In this document: positions 26,071 through 36,320 of the stretch, in pieces
Position numbering within the stretch: the first letter of the stretch is position 1
Layout: every line of letters begins with the position of its first letter
Assembly (NCBI GenBank): GCA_020403265.1
Contig: JADBXZ010000058.1
Location: 1 to 64,000, forward strand
Direction: 5' to 3'
Length of the DNA: 64,000 nucleotides
Origin: Bacteroidota bacterium
GTDB lineage: Bacteria > Bacteroidota > Bacteroidia > B-17B0 > Aurantibacillaceae
Program-made: the position numbers and the translations under genes
The notes under the pieces: generated by a model
What the model was told of the DNA's origin: nothing
What the model saw: the letters and a program-made list of their open reading frames with translations, nothing else
Database searches by the model: none

Positions 26071-26131
26071 AGTTAATTGGTTTTGGTATTGTAAAATTAA
26101 CTACACAATTAGGACATTCCCAACCAAAAAA

Positions 26132-26216
26132 TTTTATAAATATGGTTTTAAAATGGTTATATTTATAGTAATTAATTTAAAACCAATAATTTAGTGTTTT
26201 ATAAATATGATTTTAA
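26132..26216. repeat. Paired direct and inverted repeats in the divergent promoter region
   Basis: TTTTATAAATATGGTTTTAA at 26132-26151 recurs with one mismatch at 26197-26216, and GGTTTTAAA at 26144-26152 pairs with TTTAAAACC at 26176-26184. They lie in the 160-nt gap between the divergent esterase and helical-protein genes. AT-rich sequence makes chance repeats likelier, but two related 20-mers in one gap fit a regulator site. Confidence 0.4.
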
Positions 26217-26230
26217 GTAAATAGTTTTAT

Positions 26231-27658
26231 ATGAAAAAGCAAGACATTACATTAAAGTTATTAATAGATCGAATGAGCGCTGCAGAAAAACGTGTATTCA
26301 AAATTTATGCAACTGCTTACGAAGGGACTAAAAAATATCTCCAATTGTTTGAGGCAATTGAATCACAGAGGATATACAATGAAAGTGAATTGAAGACTAG
26401 TTTTAAAGGTAATTTCCCCGTTTTAAAAAAGTATTTGTTTGATTCAATCATTGAATCTTTGAAACAGTCGGGTGATTATAAGGACCTTGATTCTTATCAT
26501 GTACATGAAATAGAAAAGTATAAAATATTAAAACATAAAGGCTTAGATAAAGCTGCGGAGATTCAATTACGACGAACAAAAAAAATGACGCTTGAAGATG
26601 AGGGGTACATTAAACATTTGTATGCATTAAATCAAGAGTATGTTGCAGTATTTACTAAAGATAGTAATTTGGAAAAGAACAAACTAAAGTATGTAATTGA
26701 AGAACGCAAAAAAGTACTTGCTATTATTACAAATTATGGTTTAGTTTCAGATGTTTACTTTAACCTACGATTAGCATTAAAAAGCATTTATTATTGTAAA
26801 ACAAAAAGTGATGTTAAGCTACTAGAAGCCTTTTTAACGCCGATTAAACACTTCAAGGAAAGTGATTTGTTGTCAAACACCTCAAAAAGTATGTATTATA
26901 TGGCCATGAATGAATATTATACAGCAATTGGCGCGTATGACAAAGCCTTAATTTCTAGCAGCACCTATTTGAATTTAAAAAGAGCACAATCTGGCAATAA
27001 CATTGAATTACAAACTGTTTTAGAAAACGCTAATTACTTGTTATTATCCCTTAAATGTGCTAAGCTGTTCAATTTTTCGGAAAAACTAGAATGGCTGGAA
27101 ACAATAATGAATTCATCAACCCAACCTTTTCGTTTTTTGTTTTGTTACGAAAGATGGTATGTTATTAAACTCAGGTATTCTCAATTAATTCACACGACTC
27201 AAGCATCCGAGCAATTTATGCTTAAAGAGAATAGTAGATTTAAAAAGCATGTTAACTCATTTTCCTTGAAATATAAGGCTTCTGCATATTACTTTAATGC
27301 ATTAAGTAATTATTTGGCAAAAGATTTCAAAAGTGCATTACACAACTGTAACCAAATTATAAACAATTTAGATAATGGTTTGGAAGAGTTTTTATATGCA
27401 AGGCTACTGCGAATTTTCATTTATGTTAATCAAGAGAATTATTTTACAATTGATTTTGAATGCAGAAGTTTAACTCGATTAATGCAAAAGGAAGTGTTGA
27501 GTAGGCAGAATGAGTTGAGAATATTAAAAGCAATTCAGAAATCGCCTGATTTTAGCAGTAAAGATTGGAAGCAATTTCTTGCAAAGAGCAAAAGCGAATT
27601 CACAAAAGATAAAACTCTTACTTATTATTTGAGTGGTGTGCTGAATTTAAAATATTAA
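26231..27658 (+). CDS. Helical repeat protein of unknown function
   Basis: A 475-residue soluble protein starting MKKQDITLKLLIDRMSAAEKRVFKIYA. It is almost wholly predicted helical, with TPR-like pairs (for example YMAMNEYYTAIGAYDKALISS, YFNALSNYLAKDFKSALHN). A family with this beginning (two-helix opening with 'SxxEKRxFK' ) is common in Bacteroidota, without a known function. No signal peptide or membrane segment. It overlaps polA by 4 nt tail to tail. Confidence 0.75.
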   Translation: MKKQDITLKLLIDRMSAAEKRVFKIYATAYEGTKKYLQLFEAIESQRIYNESELKTSFKGNFPVLKKYLFDSIIESLKQSGDYKDLDSYHVHEIEKYKILKHKGLDKAAEIQLRRTKKMTLEDEGYIKHLYALNQEYVAVFTKDSNLEKNKLKYVIEERKKVLAIITNYGLVSDVYFNLRLALKSIYYCKTKSDVKLLEAFLTPIKHFKESDLLSNTSKSMYYMAMNEYYTAIGAYDKALISSSTYLNLKRAQSGNNIELQTVLENANYLLLSLKCAKLFNFSEKLEWLETIMNSSTQPFRFLFCYERWYVIKLRYSQLIHTTQASEQFMLKENSRFKKHVNSFSLKYKASAYYFNALSNYLAKDFKSALHNCNQIINNLDNGLEEFLYARLLRIFIYVNQENYFTIDFECRSLTRLMQKEVLSRQNELRILKAIQKSPDFSSKDWKQFLAKSKSEFTKDKTLTYYLSGVLNLKY

Positions 27659-30486
27659 TGCGCCTCTAACCAATTTTTTCCTATCCCCATTCCAACCTCA
27701 ACCGGAACGTTAAGCGGTAAAGCGGTTCGCATACAATTTTCAATAATTGGTTTAATTTGTTCCAATTCGGGTTTGTAAACATCAAAAATTAATTCATCAT
27801 GCACCTGAAGAATCATTTTGCTTTTTAAATTTAATGGTGCCAATTCTTTTTGAATGTTAATCATGGCTACTTTAATCATATCAGCGGCAGAACCTTGAAT
27901 AGGGGCGTTAATAGCGTTTCGTTCTGCAAAACTTCTTACAGTGGCGTTGTTGGATGTGATGTCTCGCAACCATCTTTTTCTACCCAACAAGGTTTGCACA
28001 TAACCATTCTCGCGAGCAAAGTTAATTTGTTCGTCCATGTAGTTTCTAATGGCGGTGTATTCTTTGAAGTAATTATCAATTAATTCTTTGGCTTCTGCTC
28101 TTGGTATGTTTAAATTGTCAGCTAAACCAAAAGCTCCTTGACCATAAATAATGCCAAAGTTAACGCTTTTGGCTTTGTAACGCATTTCTTTTGTTACATC
28201 GCTTTCATTAATATTATAAACTTTTGCGGCGGTTGCTGTATGAATGTCTTTATTTAAATTGAATGCCTCACACATGTTTTTATCACCACTCATGCTTGCA
28301 ACAATGCGTAATTCTATTTGCGAGTAATCTGCACTGAGTAAAACATAATTTTCATTTCTTGGAATAAAAGCTTTTCTGATTTGACGCCCACGTTCTGTAC
28401 GAATAGGTATATTTTGTAAATTCGGGTTATCACTGCTTAAACGTCCTGTAACTGCAACTACCTGATTAAAGGAAGTGTGTATGCGCTGTGTTTTTTGGTT
28501 CACCAATTCAGGTAAAGAGTCTACATAAGTTGATTTTAATTTTACTAATTCACGATAGTCTAATATTTTCGCAACTATTGGATGCGTGTTTTCTAATTTG
28601 CTCAGTACATCTTCACCAGTGGCATATTGACCGGTTTTGGTTTTTTTGGCCTTATCAGTGATTTTAAGATAATCAAACAAAATTTCTCCAACTTGTTTAG
28701 GCGACGATATATTAAATTTAGTTCCCGCTAATTGTTGAATTTCTGAATCTACATTTGTAATGTCTTCATGAAGTTGAGCAGAAAATTCTTTTAATGCAGG
28801 TACATCTAAATTGATCCCTTCTCTTTCCATGCCTGCTAAAACACCAATTAGGGGCACTTCCACAGTTTCAAATAATGTTTTTACACCATTGTTTTCAAGT
28901 TCCGGAACAAATACATTTTTTAATTGCAACGTAACATCGGCATCCTCTGCGGCATATTCTTTTATTTTTTCCAAATCTGCATCGCGCATACTCAATTGGT
29001 CTTTACCTTTTTTGCCAATTAAGGTTTCAATGCTAATGGGTTGATAATTTAAATAGGTTTCTGCTAAAACATCCATGTTATGACGCATGTCGGGCTTAAT
29101 AAGGAAGTGAGCCACCATCGTGTCGAACAACTTGTTTTTTATTTCAATACCGTAGTTTTTAAGTATATGTAAATCATACTTAATGTTTTGACCAATAAGT
29201 GTTTTTTGTTCGTTATTAAAGATAGACTTAAACGCTGAAAGCTCTTTAGTTGCAACAGTTTGATCAGTAGATATTGGAACATAATAAGCTTCCGAAGGCT
29301 TAATAGAGAATGAAAGACCAACAACTTCAGCGTTTAGAACTTCTAAAGACGTTGTTTCGGTATCAAAACAATATTCATTCGCTTGTTCAAGCATTTGAAG
29401 CAGGTTCGCTGTTTTTTCAGGACAATCTACTAAAATGTATGTATGAGGTACATCGTTTATTGTTTTATATACCGGAACATTCTCTTCGATTACGTTATCC
29501 TGTAGTTGTTGATTATTAAAAAATCCCGCAGTACTAAATAAGTCAGCTTGCCCTTGTGAAGATTTGGTTTTAAAAGACGATTCTGTATTTACTTGAATAT
29601 CCTTGCTTAATACTTTTTGAGCAAGATTCCTGAATTCCAATTCTGTAAATAACTCAAGCAAAGCATCGTGATTATATTCTTTTAATTTTAGTTTTTCTTC
29701 GTCAAACGGAATCGGACAATCAGTTATGATAGTTGCGAGGCGTTTACTTTGAATGGCTAATTCTTTATTCGCCTCAACCTTTTCCTTCATTTTACCTTTT
29801 AATTTATCGGTATTTGCCAATAAATTTTCAATGCTGCCATAATCTTTCACAAACTGAATAGCTGTTTTCTCACCAACACCAGGAATCCCGGGAATATTAT
29901 CAGATTTATCACCCATTAAACCTAAAATTTCAATCAGCTGTTTAACATTGGTAATTTCCCACTTTTTGCAGATTTCTGCAGGCCCTAAAATTTCAACACC
30001 ATTTCCTAATCTTGCCGGTTTGTATATAAAAGTATTTTCATCAACTAGTTGACCGTAATCTTTATCTGGCGTCATCATGTAAGTTGTATAGCCTGCTAAT
30101 TCCGCTTTTAAAGCAAGTGTACCAATTAAATCATCAGCTTCAAATCCGGGTAATCCAATCACCTCGATGTTGAAGGCTTTAATGATATCAATTATAAAAG
30201 GTATATTACTTCTTAAGTCTTCCGGCATTTCTTCACGATTTGCTTTGTAAGCTTCAAACTCTTGATGGCGCTGTGTTGGCGCATCAGTATCAAACACCAC
30301 AGCAATGTGTGTTGGTTTTTCTTTGTTAAGAATTTCAAGCAAGGTATTACAAAATCCAAAAATGGCACTGGTGTTAAAACCTTTTGAGTTAATACGGGGG
30401 TTGTTACTAAAAGCAAAATAACTGCGGTAAATCAATGCAAACGCATCTAACAAAAAAAGTTTTTTGGGCGTATCTTTGGTTATCAT
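27655..30486 (-). CDS. polA: DNA polymerase I
   Basis: A 943-residue full-length enzyme. The 5'-3' exonuclease domain occupies about residues 1-290 (LLDAFALIYRSYFAF; GFEADDLIGT; GEKTA). The 3'-5' exonuclease keeps its DxE motif (FDTETTSLE, near residue 370), so proofreading is probably intact. The polymerase domain has DYSQIELRI, the O-helix region YKAKSVNFGIIYG and VHDELIFD. It fills gaps in repair and Okazaki processing. The start codon overlaps the stop of the upstream small exported protein (ATGA), so the two are translationally coupled. Confidence 0.98.
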   Translation of the reverse strand: MITKDTPKKLFLLDAFALIYRSYFAFSNNPRINSKGFNTSAIFGFCNTLLEILNKEKPTHIAVVFDTDAPTQRHQEFEAYKANREEMPEDLRSNIPFIIDIIKAFNIEVIGLPGFEADDLIGTLALKAELAGYTTYMMTPDKDYGQLVDENTFIYKPARLGNGVEILGPAEICKKWEITNVKQLIEILGLMGDKSDNIPGIPGVGEKTAIQFVKDYGSIENLLANTDKLKGKMKEKVEANKELAIQSKRLATIITDCPIPFDEEKLKLKEYNHDALLELFTELEFRNLAQKVLSKDIQVNTESSFKTKSSQGQADLFSTAGFFNNQQLQDNVIEENVPVYKTINDVPHTYILVDCPEKTANLLQMLEQANEYCFDTETTSLEVLNAEVVGLSFSIKPSEAYYVPISTDQTVATKELSAFKSIFNNEQKTLIGQNIKYDLHILKNYGIEIKNKLFDTMVAHFLIKPDMRHNMDVLAETYLNYQPISIETLIGKKGKDQLSMRDADLEKIKEYAAEDADVTLQLKNVFVPELENNGVKTLFETVEVPLIGVLAGMEREGINLDVPALKEFSAQLHEDITNVDSEIQQLAGTKFNISSPKQVGEILFDYLKITDKAKKTKTGQYATGEDVLSKLENTHPIVAKILDYRELVKLKSTYVDSLPELVNQKTQRIHTSFNQVVAVTGRLSSDNPNLQNIPIRTERGRQIRKAFIPRNENYVLLSADYSQIELRIVASMSGDKNMCEAFNLNKDIHTATAAKVYNINESDVTKEMRYKAKSVNFGIIYGQGAFGLADNLNIPRAEAKELIDNYFKEYTAIRNYMDEQINFARENGYVQTLLGRKRWLRDITSNNATVRSFAERNAINAPIQGSAADMIKVAMINIQKELAPLNLKSKMILQVHDELIFDVYKPELEQIKPIIENCMRTALPLNVPVEVGMGIGKNWLEAH

Positions 30487-31025
30487 TTCGCTCTGTTGTT
30501 ATATGCATTAATAACTTGTGCCGCTGAAGCCTCATCAATATCTTTTTCTCCTTTGTATTCACTTGCATAAGATGCAGCTCCGCTCATCATCTCCTGAAGT
30601 TGTTTTTTAAGTTTAGAAGGTTTAACATCAGTCATTTTTTTATCGCCTTCTTTCATCAAAAAGTAATCTGCAACGTAGTTAGTTTCGTTCATGTTTACTT
30701 CTTCAAAAAACATTTTAAACATGCTTATTTCCCCCTTAGCTATAACTTTGTAAAACTTTAGTTCGCCGTCACAGTCCATGCTAGCATAATGGTTGTTGTT
30801 GTATCCATACCCTTTTACTTTATTTGGCTTATAATTTTTTTGAATGCCTTGTTCGTCTTTAAAAAACACTTTGTTATTGTTGTCGTGTTCTTTTTTTGGA
30901 TTAATTTTTATTTCACCTTTTAAGGTGTCGCCTTTTTCATTTAAAAGATAACCTTTTACAAATGAAATTTGGGATTTTGCAATTGTGCAAATCAAACAAG
31001 CAGTAATAATTAAAAATTGGTTCAT
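30483..31025 (-). CDS. Small exported protein of unknown function
   Basis: A 180-residue protein with a signal peptide (MNQFLIITACLICTIAKSQ) and then a beta-rich region typical of Bacteroidota proteins of unknown function (GYLLNEKGDTLKGEIKINPKK, FKDEQGIQKNYKPNKVKGYGY). It does not match any enzyme motif I know. It is translationally coupled with polA by a 4-nt overlap. Confidence 0.75.
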   Translation of the reverse strand: MNQFLIITACLICTIAKSQISFVKGYLLNEKGDTLKGEIKINPKKEHDNNNKVFFKDEQGIQKNYKPNKVKGYGYNNNHYASMDCDGELKFYKVIAKGEISMFKMFFEEVNMNETNYVADYFLMKEGDKKMTDVKPSKLKKQLQEMMSGAASYASEYKGEKDIDEASAAQVINAYNNRAK

Positions 31026-31112
31026 AATACAGATACTTCATACAAATAACTGTATTTTTTAATAGAACTAAAAGCAATGTTAGTGGGTTGTGGAAAAGAT
31101 TTCAGAGTGAAG

Positions 31113-31904
31113 TTAACAGTGTAGTTCAAAATCATCGGCATCTATCCCAACCGGAAAAATTTTCCTGAATTCCTCTAAATAGGTTTTATCAATTTCTGTT
31201 GTATAAATACCTTCTTGGTTCAACGGAATTTGAGAAATTATTTCGCCGCGGGGATTAATAACCAAGCTATTGCCGCAATGTGCAATGCCATTTCCATCGT
31301 TTCCAACTCTGTTTACCCCAATAACATAACACTGATTTTCAATTGCTCTTGCTATCAATAATTGCTGCCAAGGGTAATTTCTTACTTCCGGCCAGTTCGC
31401 CACAAAAAGCAAAACATCATAACTCCAATGGTCATTAACTTTGTTGTACACATTTCTACACCAAACAGGGAATCTTAAATCATAACAAATTAATGGTTTA
31501 ATTTTCCAGCCGTTAATTTCTATAATAATAGTGTCTTTTCCTGCCTTGTAATGCCTGTCTTCACGGGCCATCCTAAATAAATGGCGTTTGTCGTAAAAGT
31601 ATTCTTTTCCACTTGGCTCAATCCAATGTAAGCGGTTAAAAAATTGTTCTTGCTCTCTGCTAGGGATACTTCCAACAAAAGTAGTTTGATGTTTATTACT
31701 CATTGTTTTCAGCCAACTATAAGTTGTTGTTTTAAACTCTTCTGCCTGCTTTTCGGGCTGCATGGTAAACCCTGTTGTAAACATTTCCGGTAGAATTGTT
31801 AATTCAGCCTTTTCATGGTGAAGCGATAACAAGGCCTCAATTGCATCTCTGTTTTTGGATGGATTTTCCCAAACAATGTTGGTTTGTACAATGTTTATTT
31901 TCAT
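31113..31904 (-). CDS. Nitrilase-superfamily amidase (omega-amidase, YafV/Nit2-like)
   Basis: The ATG at 31904 gives 263 residues. The catalytic triad of carbon-nitrogen hydrolases is visible: Glu40 (ILPEMFTTGF), Lys106 (YDKRHLF) and Cys140 (LICYDLRFP). The Phe/Thr-rich TTGFTM loop after the Glu is typical of YafV-type omega-amidases, which hydrolyse alpha-ketoglutaramate or ketosuccinamate. The ATG overlaps the stop of the upstream TPR gene (ATGA). A TTG at 31910 is less likely. Confidence 0.92.
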   Translation of the reverse strand: MKINIVQTNIVWENPSKNRDAIEALLSLHHEKAELTILPEMFTTGFTMQPEKQAEEFKTTTYSWLKTMSNKHQTTFVGSIPSREQEQFFNRLHWIEPSGKEYFYDKRHLFRMAREDRHYKAGKDTIIIEINGWKIKPLICYDLRFPVWCRNVYNKVNDHWSYDVLLFVANWPEVRNYPWQQLLIARAIENQCYVIGVNRVGNDGNGIAHCGNSLVINPRGEIISQIPLNQEGIYTTEIDKTYLEEFRKIFPVGIDADDFELHC

Positions 31905-33742
31905 GGACAATATTTATTTAAAGCATTCGATGCAGGCGGATAGTTAAATTTTACAGCTTGTTGAAAATCGTTGCATGGATTTTGATTCAGGTTTACCGAC
32001 GCTACGCCCCTCCAATAGTATGCCTCGCCATTATCCGGCTGAAGTTCAATACTGTTGTTTAATTGTTCTCTGCAGCCATTAAAATCCTGTAGTTTACCCA
32101 ACACAATACCTTTCTTTAAATAAAATTCGGGATTGTTATTTGCGAGGTTAATGGCCTTGTTGTAATTGGTTAATGCCTTGTTTAAATCATTAATATCGTT
32201 ATAACAATTACCAAGCACAAAGTAAGCTTTATCATTTAAAGTATCCTTTTTAATTGCATAAGAAGCATCTTGCATGGCTTTGCTGTAGTCGCGTAGCATG
32301 TAGTAAGCATTAGCTCTTGCAACAATTGCCTTGTTATACTCAATAATAGAAAGTGTTTTATTAAATTGGTCGATTGCCTTAATTGGTTGGTTTATTTTTG
32401 TATAAAGCAAGCCTAAATTATAATAGCCTTTGTGATTTTTAGGATTGGAAGCAATAGCCTGATTTAAATAGTTTTCAGCCAATTGATTTTCATTTTGAAA
32501 CATTAACTCAGTTCCTAAGCTGTTTAAAGCCACAAATGAACCGGGTTCGTTTTTTACTACATGGCTAAATAATAACTTGCTGTTTTCCCAAGGTGAAATA
32601 CTTTTTAAGCTTAAACCAGCAAAAATCAAAATGGCTCCTACGCTAATTACTTTGGAAAATGATACCGATTTGTTAATTAATCCAGCCAAAGCAAAACTAA
32701 AGCAAATCGTTGAGAGGTACATATACCTATCGGCAAATAAGGCTTCACCAAATGGGATAAACTGCAATACCAAAATTAAACTGATGACAGAAAGGACAAG
32801 AATTAATAATAAATGGTACTTCTGGTTTAGCAGCGCATAAATTATTAATGCTATCATCGCAAGAATGATTGTTATGCCTGTGATTTTTACAATTGAAGTG
32901 AATTCAGGAAAAGCATACAAAGGATAAAGGTTAACAGGCGCAACATAATTTTTTAAGTAGTTGAAGATTGCAAAACCTGCATTGCATAATTTTTGATAGA
33001 AATGAAAATCGTGAGAGTAATTGATAAATTGATCTGCGGTTTGAGCCTTAATATTAAGTAAACCAACCAGCAAGGAGATTATGAAGAATGGAGTTTGATA
33101 TATAACGCTTTTAATGGTGAATTTGTTATTAAGTAAGTAATCAATAGCTAATAAGAAGAAAGGAAGAATTACTGCATAGGATTTACTGAAACAAGCCAAC
33201 ACAAACATTACTAAGCTACCAATAAAATAAATAATGCGCTGGTTATTTAGATAGCGTAAATAAAAATGACAGGACAGAATAAAAAAGGTTAGCATTAGAA
33301 TTGTTTTTAATTCACTTATCCATACAACTGTTTCAACTTGCAAGGGATGTATTAAAAATAAACCAAGAATAATGAAAATTGAATTAAACTTGAAATTGAG
33401 CTTGAGGAGAAGTTTGTATAATAACCAACCATTAATTAAATGAAACAATATGTTTATCAAATGATGCCCCCCGGCCCAGTCTTTAAAAAGTAAATAAGAA
33501 ATGGAATGAACCAGCATCGTCATAGGTATGTAATTCCCTACGTAATAACTACTAAATAAGTTTTGTATTTTAAAATTAGTAACGTCCCGATTTTTAAAAA
33601 CCATTTCCGGGTCATCCCAACTAATATAGTCAAAAAACACTACTTTGCCATAAACTAATATGCATAGCAAAAAAAGACCCAGAATATAATAAGGCTTGTG
33701 TTTATTTGTCGCCAACCAGTCCATCAAAAACAAATTTAGCAT
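31901..33742 (-). CDS. Multi-spanning membrane protein with C-terminal TPRs (TMTC-like)
   Basis: A 613-residue protein with about ten transmembrane helices (residues about 18-390) with a DISWDDPE-like acidic pair (DYISWDDPEMV) after the first helix, as in GT-C glycosyltransferases and TMTC-like proteins, then about six TPRs (residues 400-600; GYYNLGLLYTKINQPIKAID, KAYFVLGNCYNDINDLNKAL). Probable envelope glycosyl or lipid-linked sugar transferase, unproven. Start at 33742; MDWLATNKHK at 33724 is an alternative. Confidence 0.72.
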   Translation of the reverse strand: MLNLFLMDWLATNKHKPYYILGLFLLCILVYGKVVFFDYISWDDPEMVFKNRDVTNFKIQNLFSSYYVGNYIPMTMLVHSISYLLFKDWAGGHHLINILFHLINGWLLYKLLLKLNFKFNSIFIILGLFLIHPLQVETVVWISELKTILMLTFFILSCHFYLRYLNNQRIIYFIGSLVMFVLACFSKSYAVILPFFLLAIDYLLNNKFTIKSVIYQTPFFIISLLVGLLNIKAQTADQFINYSHDFHFYQKLCNAGFAIFNYLKNYVAPVNLYPLYAFPEFTSIVKITGITIILAMIALIIYALLNQKYHLLLILVLSVISLILVLQFIPFGEALFADRYMYLSTICFSFALAGLINKSVSFSKVISVGAILIFAGLSLKSISPWENSKLLFSHVVKNEPGSFVALNSLGTELMFQNENQLAENYLNQAIASNPKNHKGYYNLGLLYTKINQPIKAIDQFNKTLSIIEYNKAIVARANAYYMLRDYSKAMQDASYAIKKDTLNDKAYFVLGNCYNDINDLNKALTNYNKAINLANNNPEFYLKKGIVLGKLQDFNGCREQLNNSIELQPDNGEAYYWRGVASVNLNQNPCNDFQQAVKFNYPPASNALNKYCP

Positions 33743-33770
33743 TTATCTTAAAATTAAATACCTTTATCGT

Positions 33771-34523
33771 GTGATAAAATTATCGGCTGTAATAATAACA
33801 TTTAATGAGGAGAAGAACATTGAAAGGTGTTTAAATTCACTTAAAGAAGTTGCAGACGAAATAGTGGTTCTTGATTCATTTAGCAAAGACCAAACGAAGG
33901 AGATTTGCTTAAAGCATAATGTTGCTTTTTACGAGCACGCTTTTGATGGACACATTCAGCAGAAGAACAGAGCAGTTTCCTACGCAAAATACCCTCATGT
34001 GTTGAGCCTGGATGCTGATGAAGCGCTAGATCTTCAACTTATTAATAGTATTAAAGAAATAAAGGCAGCCTTTAATATGCAGGGTTATTACATGAACCGA
34101 TTAACCAATTATTGCGGCCATTGGGTAAAACATTGCGGTTGGTATCCGGATAAAAAATTGAGGCTTTGGGATAGTAGACTTGGTCAATGGACAGGCACCA
34201 ATCCACATGATAAATATGAACTTTTTGAAGGTGATAAAATGACGGGATACCTTAAAGGAGATATTTTACATTACAGTTATTACACTTTGGATGACCATTA
34301 CCGCCAGGTAAACTATTTTACGGATATTGCATCAAAGGCCTTTGTCGAAGAGGGTAAGCACGCGCCTTTTTATAAATTGATCATCAATCCGATTGCTAAG
34401 TTTATTCATCATTACATTTTAGCTTTAGGATTTTTGGATGGCATCGCCGGATACAAGATTAGTAAAATTAGCGCTTATGCTACTTATCTAAAGTATAAAA
34501 AAATCAGAGCTTTGCAAAATTGA
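33771..34523 (+). CDS. Family 2 glycosyltransferase (WaaE/KdtX-like)
   Basis: The GTG at 33771 gives 250 residues starting MIKLSAVIITFNEEKNIERC, the usual GT2 beginning; the earlier ATG at 33696 would overlap the divergent gene and add 25 unrelated residues. SLDADEAL near residue 80 is the DxD-like metal site. LPS core glucosyltransferases of the WaaE/KdtX group have this layout. Its TGA overlaps the TTG start of the next GT9 gene. Confidence 0.88.
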   Translation: MIKLSAVIITFNEEKNIERCLNSLKEVADEIVVLDSFSKDQTKEICLKHNVAFYEHAFDGHIQQKNRAVSYAKYPHVLSLDADEALDLQLINSIKEIKAAFNMQGYYMNRLTNYCGHWVKHCGWYPDKKLRLWDSRLGQWTGTNPHDKYELFEGDKMTGYLKGDILHYSYYTLDDHYRQVNYFTDIASKAFVEEGKHAPFYKLIINPIAKFIHHYILALGFLDGIAGYKISKISAYATYLKYKKIRALQN

Positions 34524-35530
34524 ACGTGCATAAAATTAAACGCATATTAATTAGCCGAACAGATAACATTGGTGATGTTGTTTTAACGCTTCCAATGGCC
34601 GGCATTTTAAAACAGCATTTTCCGGACTGTAAGATTTATTTTTTAGGAAAATCGTATACAAAAGAAATTATACTATTAAGTAATAATGTTGATGAGTTTA
34701 TTAATTACGACGGTTGGTTAAAACAATCACAAGCAGATAATGTTTCAACTATAAAACAATTTAATCTAGACGTTGTGTTTCACGTTTTTCCTGATAAAAA
34801 TATCGCATCTCTAATGAGTACAGCCAAAATTCCGATGCGAGTTGGCACATTGAGTCGAGTTTATCATTTTTTTACATGTAATAAACTAATACAATTAAAA
34901 CGGAAAAACTCTAACCTTCATGAGACTCAACTAAATTTAAAGTTATTACAAGCAATTGGTATTTCAAGCATTCCAGCACTTAGCGAACTGCACAAATACT
35001 ATGGTATTCAAAATATTCCTACGCTTCCTGCTAATCTAGAGTCTTTAATTGATCCTTTAAAAATTAACATTATTCTTCACCCAAAAAGCAAAGGGAGCGC
35101 AAGAGAGTGGGGTGTCGAAAATTTTTTGGCACTTGCTAATCAATTACCAAATCACACATACAAACTATTTGTAAGTGGCACAACTGAGGACGCAAGCCAT
35201 TTAACAGAATTGATTAATCACCCAAATATTACTTCTATAGCAGGAAAACTAAGTTTAAAAGAATTTATTGCATTTATAGCAAGGGGTCACGTTTTAATTG
35301 CTGCCAGCACAGGCCCGCTTCATATAGCTGCAGCATTAAACATCAAGGCAATAGGTTTGTTTGCGCCGATGCGACCTATTTTCCCAACACGTTGGAAACC
35401 GCTGGGGGCTAAGGTGGAGGTATTAGTAGAACAAAAAATATGTCGTGATTGCAGAAACAACTTGGATTGCGCATGTATTCGAAATATTAAAGTAGCACAA
35501 GTAATTAAAGCAATTCAACATGGAAACTGA
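34520..35530 (+). CDS. Glycosyltransferase family 9 (heptosyltransferase-like)
   Basis: A 336-residue GT-B enzyme, start TTG at 34520 (TTGA overlap with the previous stop; a GTG at 34526 is possible). The N-terminus RILISRTDNIGDVVLTLP and the C-terminal half IILHPKSKGSAREW ... AASTGPLHIAAAL are the family's donor-binding signatures. A Cys-rich tail (CRDCRNNLDCACI) precedes the end. It is likely to transfer heptose or a related sugar to lipopolysaccharide core. The SDR gene overlaps its last 11 nt. Confidence 0.92.
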   Translation: MNVHKIKRILISRTDNIGDVVLTLPMAGILKQHFPDCKIYFLGKSYTKEIILLSNNVDEFINYDGWLKQSQADNVSTIKQFNLDVVFHVFPDKNIASLMSTAKIPMRVGTLSRVYHFFTCNKLIQLKRKNSNLHETQLNLKLLQAIGISSIPALSELHKYYGIQNIPTLPANLESLIDPLKINIILHPKSKGSAREWGVENFLALANQLPNHTYKLFVSGTTEDASHLTELINHPNITSIAGKLSLKEFIAFIARGHVLIAASTGPLHIAAALNIKAIGLFAPMRPIFPTRWKPLGAKVEVLVEQKICRDCRNNLDCACIRNIKVAQVIKAIQHGN

Positions 35531-36320
35531 ATTTAAGGATAAGGTAATTTGGATAACAGGAGCCAGTAGCGGAATAGGTGAGGCTCTTGCAATAGAGCTT
35601 GCAGGGCGTGGTTCGCGTTTAATACTTTCTGCAAGAAGAGAGGATGAATTAAAGCGTGTTGCAAAAATTACTGGTTTAAGTGATTTAGATTTATTGATTC
35701 TCCCGTTTGATTTAAAAAAAACTGAAAATGCATCCGGATTGGCAGCTCAGGTAATTAATAAATTCGGTAGGATAGATGTATTGATTAATAATGGCGGTAT
35801 AAGTCAGCGAGCCGAGGCGATTGAAACTAAAATAGAAACTGACAGAGAGCTAATGGAAGTTAATTACTTTGCTTACGTTAATTTAACCAAAGCTGTGCTT
35901 CCATACATGAAACGTCAAAAAAGTGGACACATTGTCGTTGTAAGCAGTATCGCTGGCAAATTCGGGTTTTATTTGCGCTCAGGTTACAGTGCGGCCAAGC
36001 ATGCTTTACATGGGTTTTTTGAAAGTATGCGTCTTGAAACGGAAAAATATGGGATAAAAACTTTAATTGTTTGTCCCGGGAAAATTAAAACCAATATTTC
36101 TTTGAATGCAGTGAGTGCTGATGGACAAGTCCATAACAAAATGGATCAAAGTCACATAAACGCTATGGCGGCAGAAGAATGTGCAAAAAAAATTTTGCAC
36201 GCTGTTTTAACGAATAAAGAGGAGGTGTTAATTGGCGGAAAAGAATTAATCTTAGTGAAATTGAAAAGATATTTACCGGCTTTGTTTGGAAAACTAATTA
36301 GAAAACAAAGTCCGTATTAA
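35520..36320 (+). CDS. Short-chain dehydrogenase/reductase
   Basis: A 266-residue classical SDR. TGASSGIG at residues 14-21 binds the nucleotide, NNGGIS is the NNAG equivalent, and the catalytic Ser and Tyr-x3-Lys are in VVSSIAG and YSAAKHAL. A basic Arg-Arg in LSARREDEL suggests NADP. Substrate not determinable. It overlaps GT9 by 11 nt, so it is the third gene of this operon, and its stop overlaps the convergent TPR gene. Confidence 0.93.
   Translation: METEFKDKVIWITGASSGIGEALAIELAGRGSRLILSARREDELKRVAKITGLSDLDLLILPFDLKKTENASGLAAQVINKFGRIDVLINNGGISQRAEAIETKIETDRELMEVNYFAYVNLTKAVLPYMKRQKSGHIVVVSSIAGKFGFYLRSGYSAAKHALHGFFESMRLETEKYGIKTLIVCPGKIKTNISLNAVSADGQVHNKMDQSHINAMAAEECAKKILHAVLTNKEEVLIGGKELILVKLKRYLPALFGKLIRKQSPY

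Noticed and set aside
33696-33770. ATG start of the GT2 gene at 33696
   Set aside because: It overlaps the divergent membrane protein gene and adds residues not found in GT2 enzymes.
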